Assembly: GCF_029537235.1 (NCBI RefSeq)
Contig: NZ_CP120638.1
Location: 2,532,501 to 2,596,500 of the forward strand
Direction of reading: 5' to 3'
Length of the DNA stretch: 64,000 bases
DNA from: Rhizobium sp. 32-5/1
GTDB lineage: Bacteria; Pseudomonadota; Alphaproteobacteria; Rhizobiales; Rhizobiaceae
Part shown: positions 29,234 to 37,961 of the stretch, in pieces
How the letters are laid out: the number at the start of each line of letters is the position of its first letter
How positions within the stretch are numbered: position 1 is the first letter of the stretch
Position numbers and translations under genes: made by a program
The notes under the pieces: generated by a model
What the model was told of the DNA's origin: nothing
The model's input: the letters and a program-made list of their open reading frames with translations, nothing else
Databases searched by the model: none

Positions 29234-30205
29234 ATGATTGGCCGTTTGATACTCAGCTACCCCGATGCCGCAAGGCGCACGGGCGTCGCTTTCATCCTTT
29301 TCGCAATCACAGCGGGCCTCTATGCAATGGGCATAAGCTCTGCATGGATCGGCTATCTGATCCCCGCAAGTTCAGGGTGGCTTGCCGATAACAACGGTCT
29401 CGGACGCTTGCTTGCAGCCGGCATGATCGCACTCATCCTTGCTGCCAACTGGATTGCCCTTCGCCAGCTGACACGCCGACAGCAGATCATCGGCGTCTGG
29501 TTGGAGCTTTTCCTGCTGTTGATGCTTTTCTTCTATTCCTTCAACCTCTCTCTGCCGTTTATCGCCAAGAAAATCGGATACATGATCTCGCAAGGGGTCG
29601 TGACCACACTTTACATCTCTGCGATTGCCATCGTGCTTGCCACGGGGATCGCGTTGGCGGGGGCGATCGCGAAACTGTCGAAGAACGGCGTGATTTACGG
29701 ACTTGCCACGTTCTACACATCGCTGTTTCGCGGCCTGCCGCTTTTGATGCAGATCTACATCATCTATCTCGGACTTCCGCAGGTCGGCTACGTCATCGGT
29801 GCGGTTCCGGCAGGCATCCTGGCGCTGTCCCTGTGCTACGGCGCCTACATGACCGAGATTTTCCGGGCGGGTATACAAAGCATTTCGCGCGGACAATCCG
29901 AAGGCGCGACTGCGCTGGGATTGAGTTCCAGCCAAACCATGGGGCTGGTCATTCTGCCCCAGGCAATGCGGGTCATCATTCCCCCGACCGGCAACCAGTT
30001 CATTGCCATGCTCAAGGATTCGTCACTCGTATCCGTCGTCGGTGTCTGGGAAATCATGTACTTGGCGCGGACGCAGGGGCAGACCGAATTCCGGCATATC
30101 GAGATGTTGATCACCGCATCGATGATCTACTGGATCCTGTCGATCGGACTGGAATTCCTGCAGTCGCGCATCGAAGAACGTTTTGGACGCTTCAATGTCC
30201 GTTGA
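29234..30205 (+). CDS. Amino-acid ABC transporter permease
   Basis: 323 aa from ATG 29234 (GGAAAGAG upstream). HisM/GlnP-type permease: TVSR-like ISQGVVTTLYISAIAIVLA, the EAA loop EGATALGLSSSQTMGLVILPQAMRVIIPP, and QFIAMLKDSSLVSVVG. Longer than usual because two extra N-terminal membrane helices (about 15-40, 55-80) precede the core. Only one permease gene is present, so the channel is presumably a homodimer. Confidence 0.92.
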   Translation: MIGRLILSYPDAARRTGVAFILFAITAGLYAMGISSAWIGYLIPASSGWLADNNGLGRLLAAGMIALILAANWIALRQLTRRQQIIGVWLELFLLLMLFFYSFNLSLPFIAKKIGYMISQGVVTTLYISAIAIVLATGIALAGAIAKLSKNGVIYGLATFYTSLFRGLPLLMQIYIIYLGLPQVGYVIGAVPAGILALSLCYGAYMTEIFRAGIQSISRGQSEGATALGLSSSQTMGLVILPQAMRVIIPPTGNQFIAMLKDSSLVSVVGVWEIMYLARTQGQTEFRHIEMLITASMIYWILSIGLEFLQSRIEERFGRFNVR

Positions 30206-31082
30206 GGCAACGGCGGATAGGACACAAAGCCTTCCGGACGCCCGGTCCAATCTGCGGGCCGTTCTGGTGGTCCTTGTGGCTTTCTGTGCATTCTCCGCCA
30301 CAGACGCCTTGGTCAAACTCCTGGCGCAGCGCTTTGCCGTGCCGCAAGTCACCTTCATGGTGACGGCCGCGGCGCTGGCTTTGATCGTGGCGCAGGCAGG
30401 GCTTACCCGCAATGCCAACGTCCTACGGCCGCGCTACCCTGGTCTTGCTTTGCTGCGGGCGCTTCTCCTTGCGGCAGATACGCTTCTTATCCACTACGCC
30501 TTTGCCACTCTGCCACTGGCCGAGGCTTATCTTCTCGCTTTTCTTACGCCCGTCATGGTGGCCATTCTTGCCTTTGCCCTGTTGGGAGAACGTCTGTCGA
30601 CGCTTGCCTGGTCGGGCGTGCTGATCGGTTTCCTAGGCGTGGCGGTGGCATTGAGGCCTGGCGTCGCGCCACTGAACCTTGGTCATGCGGCAGCCGTCGG
30701 ATCGGCACTTCTCTTTGCGCTGTCGCTCGTTCTTCTAAGACGCGCGAGGACGGACGAGTCCGACAGCGCGCTTGTGGCGACGTTGCTCGCAATGCTGACG
30801 ATGATCGCGCTCGCCATTGCGTTGATCAATGGAGGCCTTGCGCCGGTGAGTGGCAGGGACGTGGCGTTGGCATGCCTCGCCGGTGCCTTGATGTTTGTCG
30901 GTCATATGCTGCTCGTCCGGGCTTTTCGTATCGGCGATGCCTCGATCGTCGCTCCATTCCAATACAGCCAGATCATCTGGGGCATGGTGTATGGCGCCGT
31001 TCTGTTTGCGGCGCCGGTGGAGCTTCATACGCTGGCTGGCGCCACGATCATTATTCTGTCCGGCTGGCTTGTCCTGAAATAA
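30195..31082 (+). CDS. EamA/DMT-family transporter
   Basis: About 295 aa from ATG 30195, overlapping the permease stop. Ten predicted membrane helices in two EamA repeats: first repeat FCAFSATDALVKLLAQRF to GFLGVAVALRP, second GSALLFALSLVLLRRA to VELHTLAGATIIILSGWLV. DMT exporters move small metabolites or amino acids. Its position between the permease and ATPase genes of an importer is unusual; it may export a by-product of the catabolic route. Confidence 0.9.
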   Translation: MSVEATADRTQSLPDARSNLRAVLVVLVAFCAFSATDALVKLLAQRFAVPQVTFMVTAAALALIVAQAGLTRNANVLRPRYPGLALLRALLLAADTLLIHYAFATLPLAEAYLLAFLTPVMVAILAFALLGERLSTLAWSGVLIGFLGVAVALRPGVAPLNLGHAAAVGSALLFALSLVLLRRARTDESDSALVATLLAMLTMIALAIALINGGLAPVSGRDVALACLAGALMFVGHMLLVRAFRIGDASIVAPFQYSQIIWGMVYGAVLFAAPVELHTLAGATIIILSGWLVLK

Positions 31083-31098
31083 TTTTTGGAGGAACACC

Positions 31099-31853
31099 AT
31101 GAACTCTCAGCTTCCCCTGGATAAAGCCGAAATCGTGCTGCGTGGCGTCCACAAATGGTACGGCCAGTTCCATGCACTTGACGACATCAACCTCTCGATA
31201 GCGCCCCGCGAAAAAGTGGTGATCTGCGGACCGTCCGGATCGGGAAATCCACGCTGATCCGGTGTGTCAATCGGCTGGAAGCCCATCAGCAAGGTCAAAT
31301 CCTTGTCGGCGGCGTCGAAGTCGATGATGACGAACGAAAGGCTGACATCATACGGCGCGGCATTGGGATGGTGTTCCAGCAGTTCAACCTCTTTCCGCAT
31401 CTGACCATTCTGGAGAACTGCATTCTTGCACCGATGTGGGTCAAGAAGCTTCCGCGTCAACACGCTATCGATATTGCAATGACCTTCCTGGAACGGGTTC
31501 GCATTCCCGAGCAGGTTCATAAATATCCAGGCCAGCTTTCCGGCGGTCAGCAGCAGCGTGTCGCCATTGCCCGTGCGCTCTGCATGAACCCGAAGGTCAT
31601 GCTGTTCGACGAGCCGACCTCGGCGCTCGATCCGGAGATGGTCAAGGAAGTGCTCGATACGATGGTGGAACTGGCCGGAGAAGGCATGACGATGGTCTGC
31701 GTGACGCATGAAATGGGTTTTGCCCGCCAGGTCGCCGACCGGGTGATTTTCATGGATCAGGGCCGCATCGTCGAGGAAGGCAAGCCGGATGATTTCTTCG
31801 CCCGGCCGAATACCGACCGCGCCAGCCTCTTCCTCAGCCAGCTTCTGCACTAG
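31099..31853 (+). pseudogene. Amino-acid ABC transporter ATPase, frame break in Walker A
   Basis: GlnQ/HisP-type ATPase. Ribosome site GGAGG before ATG 31099. The frame reads GPSGSG then stops; one base is missing in GGGAAA at 31242-31247 and GGGG restores [20 protein letters not shown]. Afterwards Q-loop [14 protein letters not shown], signature [15 protein letters not shown], Walker [15 protein letters not shown] and H-loop VTHEMGFA are intact. About 251 aa if repaired; energises the importer with the permease at 29234. Confidence 0.88.
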
Positions 31854-31867
31854 GAACAATGATGCCG

Positions 31868-32679
31868 TCAGAGTGGCGCGGGGGCCTGCGGAAAGCCGCC
31901 GACATGCCCGCAGGTCAACGCGGCATGATCCCTTCCAGCCTCAAGGCAGGCCTCAAGCGTCATTCCGCCGATCCTGGCCGAGAGGAAGCCGGCGATGAAG
32001 CTGTCGCCGGCACCGGTGGTGTCGATCACCTCGACCGGCATGATGCCCGTTGAAGCGTGCTCGCGGCTATCGCCTGCGATGGACCCTTTGCACCTCTCGT
32101 GATCACGGCAAGGCCTGCGCCCTGTTCAAGGAAGTCGCTGACCATGCGTTCGGCAGGTCCATCCTCTTCGCCGGCCGAACCGAATGCGATGCTCAGGCCA
32201 TCGACGCTGCGATTGACAGCTTCGGCATTGACGGAGATATCCTGGGAGACGCTCACCCCAGCGGCGGACAGGGCGCGCTTCAGCGCTCCGCCATCGTCCA
32301 GCCATCCGATATGGACGTGATCCATCGATTTCAGGGCTTCGACTTCCAGGGTAGAGGGCGCATAGCCGGCGCAGGCGCCGAAATCCTCATAAGCAAAGAC
32401 ACGTTCGCCTGATTCCAGAACGTCAATGTTGGTATAGGCCGTGACGCCTGGTCGCCCCTGCAGATAGTCAGTCCGAACCCCGTTCGACTGCAGGATGTGT
32501 CTTGTTCTCTGCCCATCCTGATCTTTTCCAACAGCGCCAAAATAGAAGGATACATGTCCAAGCCGCGCGAGCTGCACCGCAACGTTGACGGCATTTCCGC
32601 CGATCAGCGATTGGCCGACAGGCGGCTGGAAGCGGTCGATGCAGTTGTCGCCGACGGATGCGAAGCGGAGTTGTTTCAT
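31868..32679 (-). pseudogene. PfkB-family sugar kinase, FrlD (fructosamine kinase)-like, frame break
   Basis: Starts MKQLRFASVGDNCIDRF and has SLIGGNAVNVAVQLARLG, closely following the E. coli FrlD (fructoselysine 6-kinase) pattern of GDNCVD and GGNAVNVAV. One base is missing at CCC 32084-32086 (plus strand); with it the frame continues AKGSIAGDSREHAS, PVEVIDTTGAGDSFIAGFLS (catalytic Asp) and ends GFPQAPAPL at 31868, about 270 aa. Predicted to phosphorylate C6 of an imported fructosyl-amine. Upstream on the same strand is the SIS deglycase, its pathway partner. Confidence 0.82.
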
Positions 32680-32731
32680 GCAGGCTTCCTGTCAGGGCAG
32701 TGAAGAGGGTAGAAGCGATTTCGCAGGCTGC

Positions 32732-33745
32732 TCAGTAGGCGACCTGCTTGTAATAGCGGCGCGTCGTGAGCGGATGATCGCGCAGCACTTCGAGATGGGC
32801 GCTGATGCGCTCCAGCACCGTGGCGAGAAGGACCGGCGAAATCATGGCGCGAACTTCGGAGGAAATGCCCGGCAGGTCGAACTGTGCCGTGTCCAGCACC
32901 GTCAGCTTGTCTGTATAGTTAGGGGCAAAATTCTCGATGCGTTCAGCCAGCGGACGCAGGGCATCCTCGCCCTTGAACAGGATGACGCTGACGTCCTTTT
33001 CGACAAGCTCCAGCGTTCCATGGAAAAAGTCAGAGGCGTGCACGGGGCGAGTGCGGATCCATTGCATTTCTTCCAGGATGCACATGCCGTAGTAGAAGGC
33101 CTGCGGCCAGACGTTTCCGGCACCGGTGACGATATGATAATCGGATGCCGCCAGCGTCCGGGCGAAGGCTTCAGCCTTCGGCTCGTATGCGCGCTTGACC
33201 TCTATGAGGAGCTTCGGGAGTTGCGAAAGCTCGGTCGCCAGTTGTTCGTAGTTTGCGATCTCACCGCGGTGTTTCATGATCGAAAGAGCGATGAAAAGCG
33301 ACTGCAGATAGAAGGACTCGCAGGATGTGTCGTCCTCGGCAAAGTTGACGAAGACATGGTCTCCACCCTTGCCGAGCGGTGTTTCCGCGTGGCCGACAAG
33401 TGTCAGCACGGTCGCGCCGATCTCCTTGAGCTTGGCGAGAAGAGCGACGCTTTCCTTTGTCGTGCCGGATAGCGACGGCATGACGACGATCGACTTTTCG
33501 GTGAGGTTGGCCGAACCGGTGATCACGAGTTCGGCGGGCAGGCCGACGAACGCTGGAAAGCGGGACTTGGCCTGCAAAAGCTGGGCTGCCGGCTGCATCA
33601 GGATTGCCGCCCCGCCAGTGCCAAGGAAGAACACATTTTCCGCACCGGCCGAAAGGCAGGACGCGATCACCTGATCCAGGCGCGTCCGCAGTGAGACGGC
33701 TCCGGTCTGGATGCGCAGGAACCTTTGTTCGTCAAAATTCAGCAT
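32732..33745 (-). CDS. SIS-domain deglycase, FrlB-like
   Basis: 337 aa from ATG 33745 (MLNFDEQRFLRIQ); a longer frame to 33880 crosses the promoter and is unlikely. Two sugar-isomerase (SIS) domains: NVFFLGTGGAAILMQPAAQ with the phosphosugar loop, VVMPSLSGTTKESVALL, and the second-domain active-site region MQWIRTRPVHASDFFHGTLELVEK. Length and layout match fructoselysine-6-phosphate deglycase FrlB, which splits the phosphorylated Amadori product into glucose-6-phosphate and the free amine. Substrate specificity is inferred. A GlmS-type isomerase half is the main alternative. Confidence 0.85.
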   Translation of the reverse strand: MLNFDEQRFLRIQTGAVSLRTRLDQVIASCLSAGAENVFFLGTGGAAILMQPAAQLLQAKSRFPAFVGLPAELVITGSANLTEKSIVVMPSLSGTTKESVALLAKLKEIGATVLTLVGHAETPLGKGGDHVFVNFAEDDTSCESFYLQSLFIALSIMKHRGEIANYEQLATELSQLPKLLIEVKRAYEPKAEAFARTLAASDYHIVTGAGNVWPQAFYYGMCILEEMQWIRTRPVHASDFFHGTLELVEKDVSVILFKGEDALRPLAERIENFAPNYTDKLTVLDTAQFDLPGISSEVRAMISPVLLATVLERISAHLEVLRDHPLTTRRYYKQVAY

Positions 33746-33797
33746 GGTCGTGTCTCGCTCGATTTGGGGCACCGATGCCCCGTTGCATTTGAAAATG

Positions 33798-33938
33798 TTG
33801 TAAGACAACTGACATCTTGTGTTTTTGTTGTCAACGATCGGGTTGTGCTGATTTTTCATAGCATCATGCCCGAGCGCCATCGACAGCAGACTAGGGCCTC
33901 AAGCGCCGATGGTTGACCTTCGTAAATTTGTCAGACAA
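33798..33938. promoter_or_regulatory. Divergent regulatory region with GntR-type operators
   Basis: TTGTAAGACAA (33798-33808) and the perfect palindrome TTGTCAGACAA (33928-33938) share the form TTGT-N3-ACAA; CTGACATCTT at 33809-33818 repeats the site upstream of the binding-protein gene. The second palindrome ends 9 nt before the GntR ATG at 33948, so it could autoregulate by covering the ribosome site or promoter. Confidence 0.65.
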
Positions 33939-33947
33939 GAACAATTA

Positions 33948-34708
33948 ATGCCACTCAAGCTTCAGATGAGGTCACCGTTGGACGAGCCTATCCGCGATAC
34001 ACGCACATTGGTCATTCAGCTGCGCGATCGTATCGCCAACCTGATCAAGGATGACGGCTTGAAGCCGGGGGACAAACTTCCCACCGAAGCGCAATTGACG
34101 CAGCGCTTCAAGATTTCACGGCCCGCGCTGCGGGAAGCACTCAAGCTTCTCGAACAGGATGACATCATTTTTGTAGAACATGGCCGCGGCCGTTTTGTAT
34201 CGGCAATGTCGGCGGTGACGGTCGAGCGGCCGATTACCGTCTTTGAAAGCGTCACGGACATGACGCAGCACTACGGCTACAAGACCGAGAACCGGGTCCT
34301 GTCCATCGCAGAGGAGCTTCCCGATGCGACGGTAGCCGGGCATCTCAAGCTTGCGCCGGGGAAAGAGTAATCCGGCTTGAGCGCCTGCGGCTGCTGAAAG
34401 ACGAACCGATCATGTACTGCATCGACTATGTGCCGCGGGAAATCATTCCGGCACGATTGTTTGACGTCGACTGGAGCGGTTCGCTTCTGGCTCTGCTCGA
34501 GCGTTATCGCAACCGGCCGCGCATGTCGGCCGCCCGGGTTTCGTCTGTCATGCTCCCTGATGATGTTGCAGAGCGCAACGATCTGCGTGGTTTTGGTCCA
34601 GCGCTGCTCATTCAGGAAACTTGCTATAATGCGGCAGGCACCCCGGTGATCCACGCCGTGGACTATCACCGCGGCACACACTTCTCGTTCAGCCTGGTGC
34701 GGAAATAA
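33948..34708 (+). pseudogene. GntR-family regulator with UTRA domain, frame break
   Basis: Start at ATG 33948 (MPLKLQMRSPLDEPIR); the upstream ATG 33909 would place the operator in the coding region. N-terminal winged helix: LIKDDGLKPGDKLPTEAQ, RFKISRPALREALKLLEQDD. One base is missing in G4 at 34358-34361; G5 restores LAPGERVIRLERLRLLKDEPIM (as LAPGERVIRLERL and RLLKDEPIM) and the C-terminal UTRA domain CIDYVPREIIPARLF to HAVDYHRGTHFSFSLV. HutC subfamily, like FrlR. Likely the sugar-amine-responsive repressor of the divergent locus. Confidence 0.85.
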
Positions 34709-34878
34709 GGGGTGCGATCACTCCTTTAATGGAATTTTCGACGAAATTCTCACGCGTTCAAGGTGGTTTATGGAACGAACTGAATACAGCGGGCCGGCGG
34801 AATGAAAATGAACTGGCCGTTGGACAATACGGGTTACAATAGTCGTCGTAGCGCCTACATCAGTTGAAGTCTCCCTCA

Positions 34879-35553
34879 ATGATTGATCCGCGCCCAATGC
34901 TGCTGTCTATACGAAACGTCAAAAAATCCTATACGACCGCCGAGGGGCGCCTGGAAATACTCAGGGGTATCGATTTCGATCTCGACGCTGGCGAGAGCGT
35001 GGCACTGACCGGCGAGTCAGGCAGTGGCAAAAGCACGCTACTCCATCTGGCTGCTGGCCTTGATCATGCCGACGGTGGCGAGATCGTCTCCAGCGGACAC
35101 GCGCTGGCCGATCTCGATGACAAAGGGCGGGCCGAATATCGGCGCACGTCGGTGGGGCTGGTGTTCCAGCAATTCAACCTCATTCCATCCCTCGATGTGG
35201 GCGCCAATATTTCCTTCCACGCCAAGCTTGCCGGTCGCTACGATCCTCGCTGGGAGCAAGAACTCGTGACACTGCTTGGCATCAAGATGCTGCTTTCACG
35301 TTATCCGGAACAACTTTCCGGCGGCCAGCAGCAGCGGGTCGCAATCGGCCGGACCTTGGCTGCAAAGCCGCCGCTGGTGCTTGCGGATGAGCCGACCGGA
35401 AACCTGGATGAAGCGACGGGAGATGCAGTCCTTGCCCTGATGCTGTCGCTGACGAAGAGTGCGGGGGCGGCATTGCTTTTGGTGACCCATTCTTCAAGGC
35501 TCGCGGCGGCTCTCGACCGGCGGGTTCACCTTCGCGGCGGAAAAGTCGTCTGA
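34879..35553 (+). CDS. ABC transporter ATPase, AttE/LolD-like
   Basis: 224 aa from ATG 34879 (the frame opens at 34864; ATG 34897 is also possible). MacB/LolD-type ATPase: Walker A GESGSGKST, Q-loop VFQQFNLIPSLDV, signature [13 protein letters not shown], Walker B LVLADEPTGNLDEAT, H-loop VTHSSRLAA. Its stop overlaps the start of the FtsX-like permease. The three-gene order ATPase, large permease, secreted AttH-like protein matches the attEFGH group of Agrobacterium. Confidence 0.88.
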   Translation: MIDPRPMLLSIRNVKKSYTTAEGRLEILRGIDFDLDAGESVALTGESGSGKSTLLHLAAGLDHADGGEIVSSGHALADLDDKGRAEYRRTSVGLVFQQFNLIPSLDVGANISFHAKLAGRYDPRWEQELVTLLGIKMLLSRYPEQLSGGQQQRVAIGRTLAAKPPLVLADEPTGNLDEATGDAVLALMLSLTKSAGAALLLVTHSSRLAAALDRRVHLRGGKVV

Positions 35554-37961
35554 TGCGCTGGACTGCCGCGACGGCCCTTCTCTCACATTGGCGGCGCCAT
35601 CCCCTTCAACTTGTCACCCTGCTTTTCGGTCTCTCGTTGGCGACAGCGCTTTGGTCCGGCGTTCAGGCCATAAACGCCGAAGCGCGGGCAAGCTATGCAC
35701 GCGCCGCTTCGGTTCTGGATCAGAACGAACTGACACAACTGGTGCCGCGGGATGGCGATGGCATACCGCAAGGTACCTATGCACGATTGAGACGAGCAGG
35801 CTGGGACGTGTCGCCGGTTAGTGAGGGCGAGTATCGCTTTGGTGCCGTGCGCTTGCGGATCATTGGTGTCGATCCCCTGACCATGCCTGCGACGGCAGGA
35901 GGTTTCGAAGAGGCAACATCTGATCTGACTGCGTTCATATCAGAGCCCGGTATGCTCATGGTTTCGCAAGCGACCGCATTGCGGCTTGAGGGAAATACGG
36001 ACATGCGGCTGAAGGTGTCAGTTGACGTACCTGATGGAGCGGGATTCGTCGATATCAGCATCGCTGATCGATTGCTCAAAAAACAAGGCGAACTGACCCG
36101 TCTCGTCGTTGCCGCGGATCAAAGGCCCGATCTCCCGTCCATCGACAGCCTGGCACCCGAGATCGTCGTCCAACCTCCTGGCGAACGGCCCGACGTCGCC
36201 CAGTTGACCGACAGCTTTCACCTCAATCTCACGGCGTTCGGGTTTCTCGCCTTTGCGGTCGGTCTCTTCATCGTTTATGCCGCGATTGGTCTGGCCTTCG
36301 ATCAACGACGGGCAACCTTCCGGACTCTGCGCTCCCTTGGCCTTTCGCTGTCTTCGCTCACTCTGCTGCTGATCACAGAACTTTTGGCGCTGGCATTCCT
36401 GGCCGGGCTCATCGGTGTCGTGATGGGATATTTCGTTGCTTCCTTTCTTCTTCCGGGCGTCGCGGCGACCCTTCAGGGCCTTTACGGCGCCAGCGTGCCC
36501 GGAACGCTTTCGATCCGGCCTGAATGGTGGGCAACGGGTCTCGGGATAGCGATCGCCGGCACGATCGTCTCCTCGGCGCAAGGCCTTTGGCGGGTTTACC
36601 GGATGCCCTTGCTGACGGCTGCGCAGCCGCGCGCCTGGGCGCGCGCTTCAGCCAATGGCATCAGGCTGCAGCTTCTCATGGGCTCAGGTCTGCTTCTTGC
36701 ATCGGTCCTTCTCGCAACCTTCGGGGATGGTCTCGCGGTCGGCTTCGCCGTGCTGGGGTCGCTGCTTTTGGGGTCGGCACTGGTGCTTCCGGGTGTGCTG
36801 GCGGGCGGTCTTGTTATCATGCAAAGACGGTCGTCGGGTGCCTTGGCTGGCTGGTTCTGGGCCGATACGCGGCAACAACTGCCCGCCCTGTCGCTTGCCC
36901 TTATGGCCTTGCTGCTGGCGCTCGCCGCCAATGTCGGGGTCGGAACGATGGTCTCCAGTTTCCGCCTCACCTTTATCGGTTGGCTCGACCAGCGGCTTGC
37001 CGCCGAGCTTTACGTCACGGCCCGCAACGAAGAGGAGGCTGCGCGGCTACGGGCCTGGCTTCCGAACCATTCGATATCGGTGCTGCCGATCTGGAGTGTG
37101 GAGGGTGAGGTGCTGGGAGAGCGCCTGCAGATTTTCGGTGCGGCGGCAAACGACCCCACCTACCGCGACAACTGGCCCTTATTGTCGGGCACGGCGGATG
37201 TCTGGGATCGCGTCGCTATGGGTCAAGGTGCGCTGGCGAACGAGCAACTCTGGCGGCGCAAGGGACTAGCCATCGGCAACACACTCGCCTTGCCTGGTGG
37301 ATGGAGCATCCCGGTCGTCGGCGTCTATTCGGATTACGGCAACCCCAAGGGGCAGGTTATCGTCGGTATCGATAGTCTGACGGAACGCTACCCCGATGTT
37401 TCCAAACTTCGATATGGCGTTCGCATCGCCCCGGCTAAGGCAGCCGCCTTGCAGGAAAGTCTGACGGCCGAATTTGGTCTTCCCGCGGAGAACATTGTCG
37501 ATCAGGCCAGCCTGAAGCGCCAGTCGCGTGCGGTGTTCGACCAGACATTCGCCGTGACCGGCGCGTTGAATGTCTTTACGCTCGGCGTTGCGGGTTTTGC
37601 GATGTTTTCGAGCCTGTTGACGCTGTCAGGTATCCGGCTGCCGCAACTTGCTCCTGTTTGGGCGATGGGTATCCGGCGTCGCGATCTTGCCATGCTGGAA
37701 GTGTTGCGCACGCTCGTGCTTTGGCTCGCAACCTTTGCCGCCGCCATCCCCGTCGGCCTGGCGCTTGCCTGGGTGCTGCTCACAATCGTCAATGTCGAGG
37801 CTTTCGGCTGGCGCCTGCCGATGCGGATCTTCCCCATGGACTGGCTGATCCTTGGGCTGGTGGCACTCGCAGCAGCGATCCTGTCGGTTTTTATCCCACT
37901 GCGCCGACTGGCGACGATCGGTCCGGCGGAACTGCTGAGAGTGTTTGCGAATGAACGCTAG
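35553..37961 (+). CDS. FtsX-like ABC permease (AttF-AttG equivalent)
   Basis: 802 aa. Two FtsX-type permease modules in one chain: membrane helix about 18-38, a large extracytoplasmic region, three helices about 230-325 (TAFGFLAFAVGLFIVYAAIGLAFD), another group about 370-480, a second extracytoplasmic domain, and a final three-helix module from about 670 (GALNVFTLGVAGFAMFSSLL, LATFAAAIPVGLALAWVLL). This is the typeIV-exporter/lipoprotein-release architecture with duplicated halves. Agrobacterium genes called attF and attG appear to be a single frame here. Confidence 0.85.
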   Translation: MRWTAATALLSHWRRHPLQLVTLLFGLSLATALWSGVQAINAEARASYARAASVLDQNELTQLVPRDGDGIPQGTYARLRRAGWDVSPVSEGEYRFGAVRLRIIGVDPLTMPATAGGFEEATSDLTAFISEPGMLMVSQATALRLEGNTDMRLKVSVDVPDGAGFVDISIADRLLKKQGELTRLVVAADQRPDLPSIDSLAPEIVVQPPGERPDVAQLTDSFHLNLTAFGFLAFAVGLFIVYAAIGLAFDQRRATFRTLRSLGLSLSSLTLLLITELLALAFLAGLIGVVMGYFVASFLLPGVAATLQGLYGASVPGTLSIRPEWWATGLGIAIAGTIVSSAQGLWRVYRMPLLTAAQPRAWARASANGIRLQLLMGSGLLLASVLLATFGDGLAVGFAVLGSLLLGSALVLPGVLAGGLVIMQRRSSGALAGWFWADTRQQLPALSLALMALLLALAANVGVGTMVSSFRLTFIGWLDQRLAAELYVTARNEEEAARLRAWLPNHSISVLPIWSVEGEVLGERLQIFGAAANDPTYRDNWPLLSGTADVWDRVAMGQGALANEQLWRRKGLAIGNTLALPGGWSIPVVGVYSDYGNPKGQVIVGIDSLTERYPDVSKLRYGVRIAPAKAAALQESLTAEFGLPAENIVDQASLKRQSRAVFDQTFAVTGALNVFTLGVAGFAMFSSLLTLSGIRLPQLAPVWAMGIRRRDLAMLEVLRTLVLWLATFAAAIPVGLALAWVLLTIVNVEAFGWRLPMRIFPMDWLILGLVALAAAILSVFIPLRRLATIGPAELLRVFANER

